Source of the DNA: Typha latifolia
Lineage: Eukaryota; Streptophyta; Magnoliopsida; Poales; Typhaceae
DNA: 64,000 nucleotides
Direction of reading: 5' to 3'
Assembly: GCA_019914945.1 (NCBI GenBank)
Contig: CM034104.1
Span: 9,598,046 to 9,662,045 of the forward strand
The position numbers and the translations under genes were made by a program. The notes under the pieces were generated by a model, which saw only the letters and a program-made list of their open reading frames with translations, was not told where the DNA came from and did no database searches. Shown here piece after piece: positions 47,645 to 59,047 of this stretch (position 1 is the first letter of the stretch; each line of letters opens with the position of its first letter).

Positions 47645-49790
47645 AAGCATCAACTTTATTCATGTGTGAATCTTGTGGTGGTTGAGATCTCTGTTGGTGT
47701 CTGTCCTTTTAACAAAGTTTCTCCTATCCATGTAGTGTTGTGCTTTAATTGGATGCTGGAGTGAAGTTTTCTCACTATCATTTAGGGAGACTGTTTTAAC
47801 TTTTGAATGGCTAGCTGATTAATTAGGGTGGCAATTATTGACATGAAAAGGTTTGGATTTAGGATATATAATCGGATTCGGGTGATAACTAACCCGATAT
47901 ATCTAACCCGATTATTAAACAGATATACTTACAACTTTAATAATTTATTGTTGACTTGAATAATTTGTTTATGATCGAGATACCTCGTACACATATTTCT
48001 AATTAAACGGTTTATTAGATGGAATGAGTAACCTCTAGTTCTTATTTAATAAGTGATTTATGTTTATATTTAATATTCCCACCATTTCTGTCTGATAAAT
48101 AGGTCATAATCATTTTGGCAATTTAGTACGAGTAAGATGAACTATTAGTTCGTAGATTTTCTACTAGAACACTATATCGTGTGATTTGAGCTAATTATTT
48201 CTTGAAATTGTTCGCAGGCAAGGTTATCTATTATGTTTATCTAGTCTATAGTTAGCCATCGGACGTGTGATTTAGTAAAAACTAGATGAAAATTAACTTA
48301 TAGAACTAAATTTGATAACTTATCTTAAATTTTTTATACAAAAAAAAATCATCTTAGGGCCTCTGATCTGAAAAAGAAAAAGAAAACTATAAGAGAGGTA
48401 CTAAGACCAAATATAATTAGGCCCAAGGCCCAGATATAATATCAAGGGCTGCTACCTAAGAAAGAGAAATGGGGAAAAAGAAAAACTGAAATTAAAGGAA
48501 ATTCTCAAAGAACAGCCTTCCTTTCTAACATTCCCTCTGAGGATTTTATAATTTTTATTATATATATATATATGATTTTCATATGATATCTTGAGTTAGC
48601 TAACTCCAATCATTTTTAAATAAAAAGATATCAACCAAGAAATATTCTGTTAAAATATTAAAAATATAATTTTTAATATTTTTAAAATAACTTTTGGCGG
48701 GATCAAATAGGGTCGAGGAGATTTTTAAATTTTAAATTGGTAAGCTGAGCTAATGTTGGATATGGCTAAAAGAAGGGCGAGTCAGATTAGAAAATTTTTA
48801 GGCATATTTTAGTAATTTAATCAATATAATTAAATAAAATACTAAGGTGAATAGTAGTTAGTTAAAATAATACAATACACATATTACACGGAAAAACAAA
48901 ATTTTCAAAATCATACTAGAATTGAATAAGGCAAAGTTGAGGTGGCTCGTCTCGATAAGACTCAATCAAGCTCGACACAAAAATAAGTAGAGTCAAGCTT
49001 GATTTTGAAGTTTAGGCTTGAAATTAAATTTGAGCCGAGCTTGATCTCAAGCCAGCTCGATATATATATTTAATATGAGTAATGTGAATTATTAGGTATT
49101 AATAGTTGAATTAGACTCTATTTCAAACTTAATTTAAGCCTAATTTAATTCAAATTTATTTTGGCTCAAAAATAACATAAATTGATAAAGCTTGAAATTT
49201 CTAATTGAGCAGCTTTTTAAGCTCGAGCTCAACTTGAGTTACGAAATAGGCTCAAATTAAAATAATTGTAATTCAAACTCAAACTCGGGTCCTTTGCATT
49301 CCTGAATTGAATTGGTCCCATTATTATGTTTAGATTGACGTTGGATTCGCTTTCATTTAGAACTTTTTATTGTTGTATTCAAAAGTAGGGACATCCTAGA
49401 GGTCAAAGTAGTTTTCTTGACTTAGCCTACAGGTCCCCTTTAATTTTGTGTCAGCTTTTGCAAAGGCAAAGGGCCATGAACTGAAATCAATTTGCGTTAG
49501 TAAAAGAGGACGTCGCAGCACTGAGGAGTACTACGGAGGGCCATGAACAAAATATATTGGAGATGATGTCTTCTGCAATTAAGGTCTCGCAGCATTTGGC
49601 GGATAAATTTGGGACAAACTTAACATGGATAAACTTATCCACCAAATTATCATGTTGAATAAACCTGGATGGATATTGTTTTTTTTAATGCTTTTAAATG
49701 AAAAGTCCCTACATTGATAGTTTAGTAAAAATAGTAATATGGTACAATTTGATATGCCGAATGTAAATGGGAATAGTGTGTCAGTCCTTA
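44766..49790. other. AT-rich intergenic DNA with (TA)n microsatellites
   Basis: No supported gene in 5 kb. (TA)n runs lie at 46427-46478 and 47606-47641, with shorter ones near 46617, 46675 and 46850. An open frame at 47292-47669 runs through a Lys/Arg-rich purine stretch, a hydrophobic segment and then the (TA)n tract; see the rejected list. Confidence 0.5.
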
Positions 49791-50016
49791 AACAAATCCT
49801 ACTGTTGGTGTATAGACCGACCAATAGATAAGCAAGAAGGTATTAAGAGCAGTACAACTCTCAACCATTTGAGCAACAGAATAAAGGAAGTGGGACAATA
49901 GCTCTGGCGACAAACCTCTTGCTTGGCCAACTATGGCCGCTGCAAATGGAAGCATCAAGAAGAACACAGACAAAGGCGAATTAGCGTCCTATGGCTCGGT
50001 AAACACCGTAGTAGAG
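49790..50016 (-). pseudogene. Possible orphan exon, family not recognised
   Basis: On - a splice-acceptor-like sequence (TTATGTGTTGCAG, ending near 50029) is followed by a frame reading 'FAFIGSTTVFTEP', one stop, then 'SPLSVFFLMLPFAAAIVG' and 'LSPELLSHFLYSVAQMVES'. The composition looks like real protein with a hydrophobic, possibly membrane-spanning, segment rather than random sequence. The in-frame stop at about 49990 and the lack of a clear partner exon suggest a broken gene fragment. I do not recognise the family with confidence. Confidence 0.3.
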
Positions 50017-50030
50017 CCGATGAATGCAAA

Positions 50031-50984
50031 CCTGCAACACATAAACTACAAAACCTAAAGGAAATAAAAGTAAATAGAGTTGGGAGTAAGATACAGCCAA
50101 GACCAAAGCAACTCCACTTACAACATCTCAAAGAATCACAAAATCCTAACCAACAAACTAAGCAAAGTTTTGACGAAAATAAAGGCATCCACAATACCCT
50201 AAAGCAATGCCAAGGAATTGGTTGGGCGGCTACGAGGGGAACTAGGTTACTATAGGGTCTTGGCAAAGGTGGCGGAACCAAAACGAAGGAGAAGGGATGG
50301 GGCTTGTGTATTAAAAGTCAAGCAGCTGCTGCGTTGGAATGAGGGAGCCTCATGGGGTGGGGACAAGGAACGGAGAGGAGAGATCAGTGCTACGGTCGAC
50401 AGCCAAGCGACGAGAGGGAAGAGATAGGAATGGGAGACTATGACAAAGATCGATGGAGGAGAAAGAGAAAGAAAGAGGAATGCAATTAGGGAGAGTAAGA
50501 TAGAATGGACAATGGAGAAGGCATAATAGGAGAGGGGAGGGTGACGTCTGTGATGATTGAGAATAGCTCCATTGGAAAAAAGAAAAGAGAGGAAAGGAGT
50601 GAAACGAAAGGAGGGAGAAGACCTCTCCCTTTTCCTAACCACTCAGGCTAGGAGAGGGAAAGGGGAAGGTATGTCGGTAGAACGAAAGAACCCCTCAAAA
50701 AAAGGGGAGAAAAGTCCTACACCGAACCCTACTAGAGCTAGGGCCGTGCCGGGAGGAAAAAAACTTTTTGCACCTAAATGGAAATTGTAAGCCAACTCTT
50801 ATGGAGATATTATAGGTTACAGTCTATATAATTGTCATACTGTCAAGAATGAAAAAAGTCTAACACAAAATAGAGAGATAAGGTCTAACTTTGTTAAAGA
50901 GAGTTCCACATTTGGCTATAAACAAACTAAATAACAATAAGATATAGTATTAGGCAAATAATAATAATTATAAGCACTCATGCA
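50031..50984. other. Intergenic DNA, purine-rich in part
   Basis: A purine-rich stretch (about 50260-50700, GGA/GAA-type) produces long open frames on both strands with no recognisable domain. No gene is called. Confidence 0.45.
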
Positions 50985-51229
50985 TAACTAGGAGTATAGG
51001 AAGTAGGATTTGCCCTAAAAGCTTACATGACTTAAACTATAATTTATTTTAAAGACTTATATGACTAAATTAGCACTTGCCTTAAAGATTTATATCACTT
51101 AATTAGATTTACCTTAGAAACTTACATAAGAGATAAATATAAATTAATTAAAATATAAATAGACTTAATTATCGAGCCTTCGATTAGACCCACATCATAT
51201 TACTTTACCATGCTTCCAACCACCTGCCC

Positions 51230-51850
51230 TCAATGTGAGAAGTTTGAAAAGCACTACATCAACTCAAACTCCGACTCCCAAATTGGCTTCATCATTAGTC
51301 TGTTGGACCACTCCCCTTGCACTTGTGTGATCAAACTTTCGTCTGCTCGAATCCTTCTCTTGGCTAAAACCCAAAGTGGCATAGGATCTTCGTCATGTGT
51401 GACTGCATCGGATATGTCTGCCATAATAGTTGTCTAAGCTGCAACTCAGGCTTGCAAGGATGAAATATGAAACACTAGGTGCACCTGTTCAATCACCTAG
51501 TACGACCCAAAGTATTGATGCGCCAACTTTTAATTCATGATAGGCTGAGCCGGAGTTTGACAATAGGGTTGGAGTTTGATGTAGACCAAATTATGGTAGA
51601 GCTAGAATTTGATGCACACACAATCGCCTATAGTGAATATTCGGTCCTAGTGCCACTGATTGTAGACTTGCTTTATTCGATTTTATTCAAACACCAAGTT
51701 TTCTCAAATTTTGTGCACTTTGTCCACCTTGTTTGTGCATAGGAGACCAAGGTAGGCAACAACGTCCCATAAATCGCCTCAAATGGCATGGTGCCCATAG
51801 CTGACTAGAGAGCAATATTGTAGGCCCATTCCTTCCATAGTAAGAACTAG
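51230..51850 (-). pseudogene. Decayed Gypsy integrase C-terminal region
   Basis: Read on -, this stretch gives 'TMPFEAIYGTLLPTLVSYA', matching the Ty3/Gypsy integrase phrase 'xTPFEAVYGRxPPxLxxY', then a decayed stretch and an HPVFHVS-like phrase. The tail reads 'EDPMPLWVLAKR' and 'VQGEWSN', in the position where many plant Gypsy elements carry a chromodomain-like end. Stops and frame changes are present. Confidence 0.65.
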
Positions 51851-52747
51851 AGCCGTTACATTAATTACTCTCCCACGTAGCATCGAAGGTACTACTCCAA
51901 ACAACAATCCAAGATCTTTGTCTGCCCATCCATCTACGAGTAGTATGCCAAGCTAATATGGAACATCATGCCTTGAAGTCAAAAAAACTCCTAGAACTGA
52001 CTTGTGAACAGTAGATCTCAGTCTAACACAATAGATTGTTACGATCAGGCTTGATGAAGTTGCGAATGAAACTCGAGATCAGTCCTAGTTCTGATCTAGG
52101 GCAGAACTTTCGAGAAGAACTGTGAATGATCTAGCTGATCAATAGATCTGAGACTTTGGTAGATTGTTCCTCTTGAAGAAAGAGATCCAACTCAACTAAA
52201 ATTACATCGATCGGAGGTGTAAATCAGCAGTTATAAGGGAAATACTGACCATTGGTCAGATGGTGGCAAAATGGACGTGATTAATGGGAGATAGAATAAT
52301 TGTTAGGTATTGGGGGTGACAATGACAGCGATGATGGGGTAGAGCATCAAATTAGATGAAAGGATAGAGAGTGGACCGGTCCTTGAGAGGTAAGGGGGGC
52401 ACAGTTATATTGAAGGAGGAAGGAGACGACTTCCAATGATGGATGCTATTGGAGGAAAAATAGAGGTATAGGAAGGTAAAACTTTAATAATTCATCAATA
52501 GTTCAATCAGGTTGCCTTCCACATATTTAGAGGTTAACCTAATAAGCACAACAATCAAAAGATAGCCCTAGAATAATGCAGTTCGCTAAACATGTTCAAA
52601 TTCAAATGCGCTAAATATGTTCTTTGTCTTTGCATTTGAATAGTGTGTTCGAACACGCTAAATACATTCTCTATATTTGCGAACATATATAGGCGTTCGA
52701 AGTCGTGTTCCAATCACGATGAAGTTCACGGATAACCGATGCCATCT

Positions 52748-52930
52748 CTACCATGGACGTTTGGATTGCCAGTATCCTACTGAGTAGTCGGTGAAGGTGG
52801 AGTCAGCAGTTCTAATGATAAAGTTGTTGATCTTTGATGCCACATCGGTCACCATCAATAAATCCCTAATCGTGGAAATCTCCCCTGCCAATCTTGCCTT
52901 CATCCCTTGTGTGGTTCTCATTTGGTCCAA
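52748..52930 (-). pseudogene. Gypsy gag N-terminal fragment
   Basis: Reads 'MRTTQGMKARLAGEIS' about 20 bases after the primer site. The position and the charged helical composition fit the start of a gag gene. It ends after 60 residues without a capsid core. Confidence 0.45.
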
Positions 52931-52940
52931 GGAAAATGAT

Positions 52941-52953
52941 GACTATGATACTA
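52941..52953 (-). other. Primer-binding site of the Gypsy element
   Basis: TAGTATCATAGTC on -, three bases from the 5' LTR; a diverged form of the initiator-Met site. Confidence 0.55.
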
Positions 52954-53400
52954 AATTATTACGAACCGATTAGAGTCGATCCACAACAAGGGTGTTGGCT
53001 TTGGTTAGGGTGATTAACGGTTGGTGGTGATGGTGGAAGGTGATGGATCTAGGCTAATGGAAGAATGATGACAACAGTGAGGGTGGAAGGAGAAGATGGA
53101 GTACGATAGGGGAGAGAGAGTAGATAGGCAATGTGGTATAAGAGGATTAATTTACTGCTACTTCTAGATAACTCATTCTCTTATTCCTAAAATAGTCTAA
53201 ATGTAAAATATAATCCTCAATGCTTGGATTCTTTTTACAAAGGTAAATATACCCTCCTATATAGAGAGGTCAAATATGACGAGTTCTATTAGGACTAGCC
53301 CTAAAGACTTGCATGACTCGAACTAGAATATCTTAAAGGCTTATATGACATAACTATGACTTACCTTAAAGACTTAGATAATTTAACTAAACTTGCTTTA

Positions 53401-54950
53401 TATAACGTTGCCGCTTAGTGACCAGTGCTTGCCCACATACCCACACAGCATGCACTACACATATGATAGGGCAGATGAGGCCACTGTACGAAGATACACA
53501 TGTACTCAAGATAATCCATCTAAGAGATAAGTTATACTATCAATCTAAATAAACATCTCGGCACATGAATATCTAAATCCATAATAATTATACTAAACCA
53601 CTATATAATATGACAAAGCTCACACAGGCCATGACAATCTATCAAGTTAGAGTTAGTAGATGAGTAAAATATAATCTAACATATATTATATAAAAGACTG
53701 TCTATATAAACAATATTATTACAACTCAATTTTTAACATAAGCTACATTTTATACTATCTCATGTCTATAGATTACATCTTTGCTCTAAAATGTCTTCTT
53801 ATCATCATATACCACATATTTGGTGTTAGAAAGAAATAAAGAGAGTCATGAGCTAAATGTTCAGTCAATAAACCTTATCTTAAATCAGTGATGTCAAATA
53901 AAAAATAAATCAAATATGAGATAATATGAATAAAAATTAAGTATTATGTCATGAATGAGTATGTAAATATGACAATACTATAATTTTCTCAAATATATCA
54001 ATATATGATGTATGTCGACTATGACCATATTACAATAATTCTAAATGCAATTACATATGATGCATGGAGACAACTCGATAATTATGAATATCAACCTATG
54101 AAAGAATCAATATATTTTTCAATATCTCAATCATCAATGTTAACTCTAAATGACACAATTTTACTAGACCACCATCCATCACATCTAATACTTAGTCTCA
54201 TAATGCTGCTCGAAAGCTCAATCATATTTCGTCGATTATACGAGTACCTCAATCATCCATCTAGACCGGAGTACTAATTTAGCTAATTGAAAATACATGG
54301 GATACCCTACATATCAATAATCATTATAACACATAATTAATCATCATATATAACAAGCAATGTATACACCGTATAGCTAACCCTCGAATATAGTGAGCAA
54401 TGTATATATCATATAGCGAGTAATTTATATATCATATAGCTAGCCCTCACATATAGCGAGTAATATATATCATATAGCTAACCATTACATATAGCGAGTA
54501 ATGTATATCATATTGCTAACCCCCGCATATAGCAAACAATGTATATATCATATAAATAACTCTCGCATATAGCAAACAATATGTATATTATATAATAATA
54601 TATCAAGTATCCCTATTCTTTTTATTAACCACTCATCTATGATGCTTTCATGATTTTCTTCTAAATAATAGATTATATATATTTATTTAGTACTATAAAA
54701 AGTCATGCATCTCAAAAATTTAGGTGATAAGAAAGTCAAAGAAATATGATGCGATATAGTTTCTAATCATATATTTAACACATGCATACTCATATTAGAT
54801 ATCAACTCGTCAATAAAATATGAATAATATATCAATCTCTAATCATTTATATATCATATTCATACCCCAAATCAACCTAACAAATAAATAATAAAAATAT
54901 GATCATATTCAATTATCTCTATATGGATTATATAAGCATGCTTGTAACCT
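53401..54950 (+). repeat. Diverged, truncated LTR of the 59048 family
   Basis: It starts TATAACGTTGCCGC in place of TGTAACGCCCC and follows the family order: 'acacaggccatgacaa', 'aaagagagtcatgagc', 'atcagtgatgtcaaata', then a tandem tract and a 'catgct' region near 54938. The 3' part of the LTR is missing. It abuts the Gypsy element's LTR at 53406. Confidence 0.7.
54340..54600 (+). repeat. 38-40-bp tandem tract within the diverged LTR
   Basis: About six units of the type 'atcatatagctaaccctcgcatatagcgagtaatgtat'. Several hold the short dyad CTCGC/GCGAG around CATATA. It sits where the sister LTRs carry the hairpin minisatellite but has a different sequence. Confidence 0.65.
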
Positions 54951-56094
54951 ATATATGATCTTGGCTATGTGATAGATGATCTCTTCTTTTCTCTTTGGTG
55001 GCTCTAAGGGGTTTTAGATATAAGAGGGATGAGTGATCCCTATAGATGATCTTTTATAATTGGAGGAGTCCAAATAAGTGATACATTTTGCTGGAGTCTT
55101 TTCTTATTACATTAATTGTTTATTTTCAGAAAAAATAAAGTTTTTATAGGTCACGTTCGAACGCTGAAGGGGGCGCGTTTGAACGCCTTTGAAAATGCCT
55201 ACATCAGTTCGCATCGACAGAGAATGCAAAATGTGCATTCAAACACTATCAGGTGAGTTCGAACGCTCGTGTGTGAATGCCTGCATCAGTTCGCATCCAC
55301 AAAGAATGTATTTTGTGCGTTTGAAGGTGATAGACTCCGTCTAAATGCGATCGGTGAGAGTCCACTATTATTAGGGTTAATAATTATTATTTTGGCTTAT
55401 TGGTTAGCCACTTAAAAGGTGTGGATGGCAACCAAAATTATTATGATGAATGAAACTTGATTTTTTAGCTTTCTTTATTCTCTCTCGTCTCTCTACCCTA
55501 ATCTCCCTCTTCCCTCTTCACCAACCAGCCACGTCTACCATTTGCAAGGTCCCATCTATCTTCTAAACTCCCTCGTCTATCGAGTCCTCCCTCCTTCTTG
55601 GAATCTCGGCCACTTCTCCTCCTTCATCCTTATCCCTTAAACTACATCAACTATCCACCCTCATCTTTACTATCATCTATAACCCTGTCATCATCTTCAT
55701 CCATCACCACCACCATCACCCCCACTCTAGCATATTTTCGTCCCAGTTGTAGTCCGAATATGTGAAGAGCATAAATACTAAAAACATAGATCAGGAAGTT
55801 ACAGATCGACCACCTTTGGTTTCATAATTTTCTAGCTACGAAAGAATATCTGGTGAATATTTTTTCTTGGTTGCACGGACTGCTTTCCTACAACCGGTAC
55901 AGATATTGAAGAGGACGTTTCATGCATATTAATAAGATGGATATGTACCGACAAACAATTCAATGAAGCCTTCTCCTCTGTGTCTCCCTTTTTGTTTCTC
56001 TTCTATGTTTCTATTGACAAACAATTTGATGAAGTCGCAACACCGAAGCAATGCCATATTAATACAAGCCCCTAAAGCAATCCTTAGGTTAGCC
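54951..56094. other. Intergenic repeat-derived DNA
   Basis: No gene. Around 55150-55330 several TTCGAACG-type words recur (for example ACGTTCGAACGC at 55154) with duplicated phrases 'gcctgcatcagttcgcatc'/'gcctacatcagttcgcatc' about 80-90 bases apart. A pyrimidine-rich (TC/TCA) stretch follows at 55480-55740. Confidence 0.5.
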
Positions 56095-58651
56095 TGTACC
56101 ACCCCCCCGGACCATGGTAGTTAATTAAATTTTAGTTAAGTAATTTTAATATAAATCCTAATTTTACTATTTCACCTTCATAGAAGAAATCCATTGGCCA
56201 GTGACTGCGGGTCAACCACCCACCGGTACGAAAGCTCTATTACCTTGCCCTCTTGTCATGGGTACCATGTTTGAATACCCACGGGGTGTGTAGGAGGCTA
56301 TGCCATGTCACCTCTCATTGTTGTTTTCTTGGCTTGCACCCAACCACTATCTATGATGGTGGTCTTACTCGCTAGTCTTGACCAATTTCCCTTTTCGAGT
56401 AAACTAGATAGATGCTCGGATTAGTGTTCTTCGGGCTCTTTCGACCGAAGTGGGAACCTCCATGACCATCGACCATGGAGTGCATTTTTTCTCACCATTG
56501 ACCATCCTGGACAATGGGTTAATCACCTAAGAACACTAACTAACTTCATAGAGTGTTCTAGTATAGTTCCCAGACCCTTTTCTCCCTCTCATGTACAAGT
56601 TCTTCCTTCCTTTGTCGACAAGTTCATTTTTCCATTCTAGTGTTGTTTCCTTCTCCTTTTCGGCCATCCTTCCTAACCATCTAGACTACAGTAAATTGCC
56701 GATGTTGGGGAGGATGGAGACTTGACCACCAACAATGGTGATTACCGACACCAATACCTCTTCCCCCTCCCTCTATCTTCTTTATAGAGATGATGCTATA
56801 AAGGGTGGGGGTCGGGATGAACCCCAAACCTAGCTCTTGTTGGGCTGCAATCGATTGTGGATTGGGCCCTTGGGCCCAGTCCACCACTCTTAGTTGTGGG
56901 ATGCGGGTGGGCCTGCAGCCCACTTCCTCGGCTAGTGGTGGAGTGGCCTTAAGCCTAGTCAAGACCTGTGGATCGCAAGTTGGTCCAATTGCAATACTTG
57001 TTTTTACTCATTTTTTTAGTTATCTCCCAGAAATTTTGTCCTTTGATTTTATTGGTATAAATTTAGGACAATACAAAACCTAAAATATTTAGGGTGTTTA
57101 GACATGCTGACTTTTATAATTTTAGCATTAGTACCTTGACATAAGTGATTAGGTGCAATTGGAATTCTAGCCTCGATAGCCCACTTGATTAATATAAAGT
57201 AATATTATAAATATTGAGTGATAAATTATAAAGACCAAGTCAAATCTAACTGGACCTAGAGAGACAAGCGTAATTTATGCAATAAGGTAGCCATTTCTAT
57301 AAGTTTGTATTTCTCATATATTGCTTTACTTTCATAAATTATTAGGCACAATCCCATACAAGGAGGACCTCGAGATATAAGAGGAAAGCTATAGTATTCT
57401 GGATGCCTTCAGTTGAGTTAGATTTTAATTAGTTTACGAATAACGTGAATATTTGATAATATGCTTCCCATGATGGTGTTATATCATGTTACTTGTATAC
57501 TCATCTTACTTCTTCTTAGTTGCTAATTATTGTGTATTTCTTGTATGAAACATGCTTATGCGTTCATCTATAGTAGATGTGTAGATTTTTAATCATGACA
57601 TAACTCACATAAAAGAAGATATTACACCACTTGCACGTATTATTAGTTAGTCGGATTCTAACTAGGCAGTGTCCTCTACTCAGCTAGCCTAGTATTAATG
57701 GTAGAGTGTATTATATAATACTTATACTATTATCGGTCTATGCCTGAGGTTATTAGCCACTATGTCATTTAGGCAATCACATTGTCTTATTGGAGGCTAG
57801 ACTATGATAATAGTTGAAAAATATTTATGAGGTAGGGTTATAGCTTTAGCAGTAACCAATAACACAGGATCAAGACATCCATTGATAAGCTATGTGCTAT
57901 TGATTATTTCGCTTTGAGTGATGATAATTTTAGAGATGGAGAAATGAGCTTAAGACTAGGGTCCTTAGTCTAATAGCCACAAATAACTAGCCATATGCAG
58001 TGCTCTAGGCATGTATGTCACTAAATTACTATTCCTCCTTGTTTTGCTATTTGTATGTGAATTTTGGCTTTGTGTGAGCTTGTTGAAATCTAATCATTAT
58101 GGCTATGCATGAGCATATTTAAATCTAATTATTTAAGATTTTGTGTGAGCATATTGAACTCTAATAAATTACAAGTTTATATGAGCAAAGAGATATATTC
58201 CCTGATCTTCTATATGTGAGTTATCTTGATAAAATTATGCATTCCTTCCTTGTATCTTGCAATTGCATGAAAACTTGTTACAAATTATTTTATATATGTT
58301 TAATTTATTCCTTGGTAATTGTAAGTATGCATTGAAATGTTCATTATACATTTACATTGTTTATAGACTATTTACATTATACTCGTAGGATGTTTGCTTA
58401 CCACCTCTCGGTGGAAACCTATAAAGTTAGAGGAGCCGAATGTGGGTAGTGAAGAGTAGCTAATTTTACTTCCTGTCAGTTTATCTACTTTATTGTCTCG
58501 TTAAACTTATCATTTACAAGGATTTTTTGTTTTGAGTTTTATATTTTGGACATATATTTTTGTGGAAATATTTTACTAACATGTCATGTGAAGAATCATA
58601 TGAAGAACGGCGTTGGATATTTACCGCATGTATTTGGAGGTGAGTATTTCA
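56095..58651 (+). repeat. Diverged LTR of the 31285 family
   Basis: It starts TGTACCACCCCCC and ends GGTGAGTATTTCA. Its right half is collinear with 31285-32944: a 'cttgcacgtattatt' region followed by 'taggcagtg', then 'tgcctgaggt', 'ggaggctagactatgataa' and 'agccacaaataactagcc'. The left part has extra sequence with short open frames that look accidental. The flanks (TAGCC and TAGGA) do not match well, so the boundaries are approximate. Confidence 0.6.
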
Positions 58652-59042
58652 TAGGACTTGTGTTCCGACCTTTGAACACCATCTAAGAACATTTGTATGC
58701 TCATCAGGACACTCTCCTAATAGTGGTTGCATCCTTGAAGAGTTTGCAAGGTTTTGTTCCTTCATTCACAAGTCATTTAAACATTAATACAGACTGCTTG
58801 AATGCTGATACAGGTTGAACCCATTTGGCAAAACTACTTCAAAAATGACGAATTCTAATTTGTTGACTTAATTTTCTTCACTCCAACATCTAAACTATTG
58901 CATTTCTTTATCATGTAGAAATGTATTGAATGTGTTTTGTATCAACAAATTTATCATCTAGTACAAAATCATCAACAAAAAGCGTAAATGAGTGTCTATT
59001 GTGTAGACCTAATTACCTAAAGCTTAATTGTTTTGGATGTCA
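58652..59042. other. Short intergenic stretch, nothing recognised
   Basis: AT-rich DNA between two LTR insertions; no exon or repeat boundary apparent. Confidence 0.45.
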
Positions 59043-59047
59043 AATAA

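Larger units (their letters stand above)
50985..53406 (-). mobile_element. Internally deleted Gypsy element (possible partner of the TRIM-like family)
   Basis: On - it has a 5' LTR at about 52957-53406 (ends TATTACGAACC and TATATAAC read on +), a primer site at 52941-52953, a gag-like start at 52930-52748, an integrase tail at about 51850-51230, and a partial 3' LTR at about 50985-51140. Protease, RT and RNase H were not found between 51960 and 52740. The LTR end, the primer-site placement and the first bases after it (a 'ttcctcggac'/'ttccttggac' word) resemble the non-autonomous array at 30895-37235. Confidence 0.6.

Noticed and set aside
47292..47669. 125-residue open frame with a hydrophobic segment
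   Set aside because: It runs through a purine-rich stretch and ends in the (TA)n microsatellite; no domain or splice context is recognised, though a small secreted or membrane peptide from 47403 cannot be excluded.
50218..50790. Charged and Ser/Leu-rich open frames on both strands
   Set aside because: Purine-rich low-complexity DNA; no recognisable domain.
56681..57083. Open frames in both directions inside the diverged LTR
   Set aside because: Unrelated to any domain and located within LTR-derived sequence.
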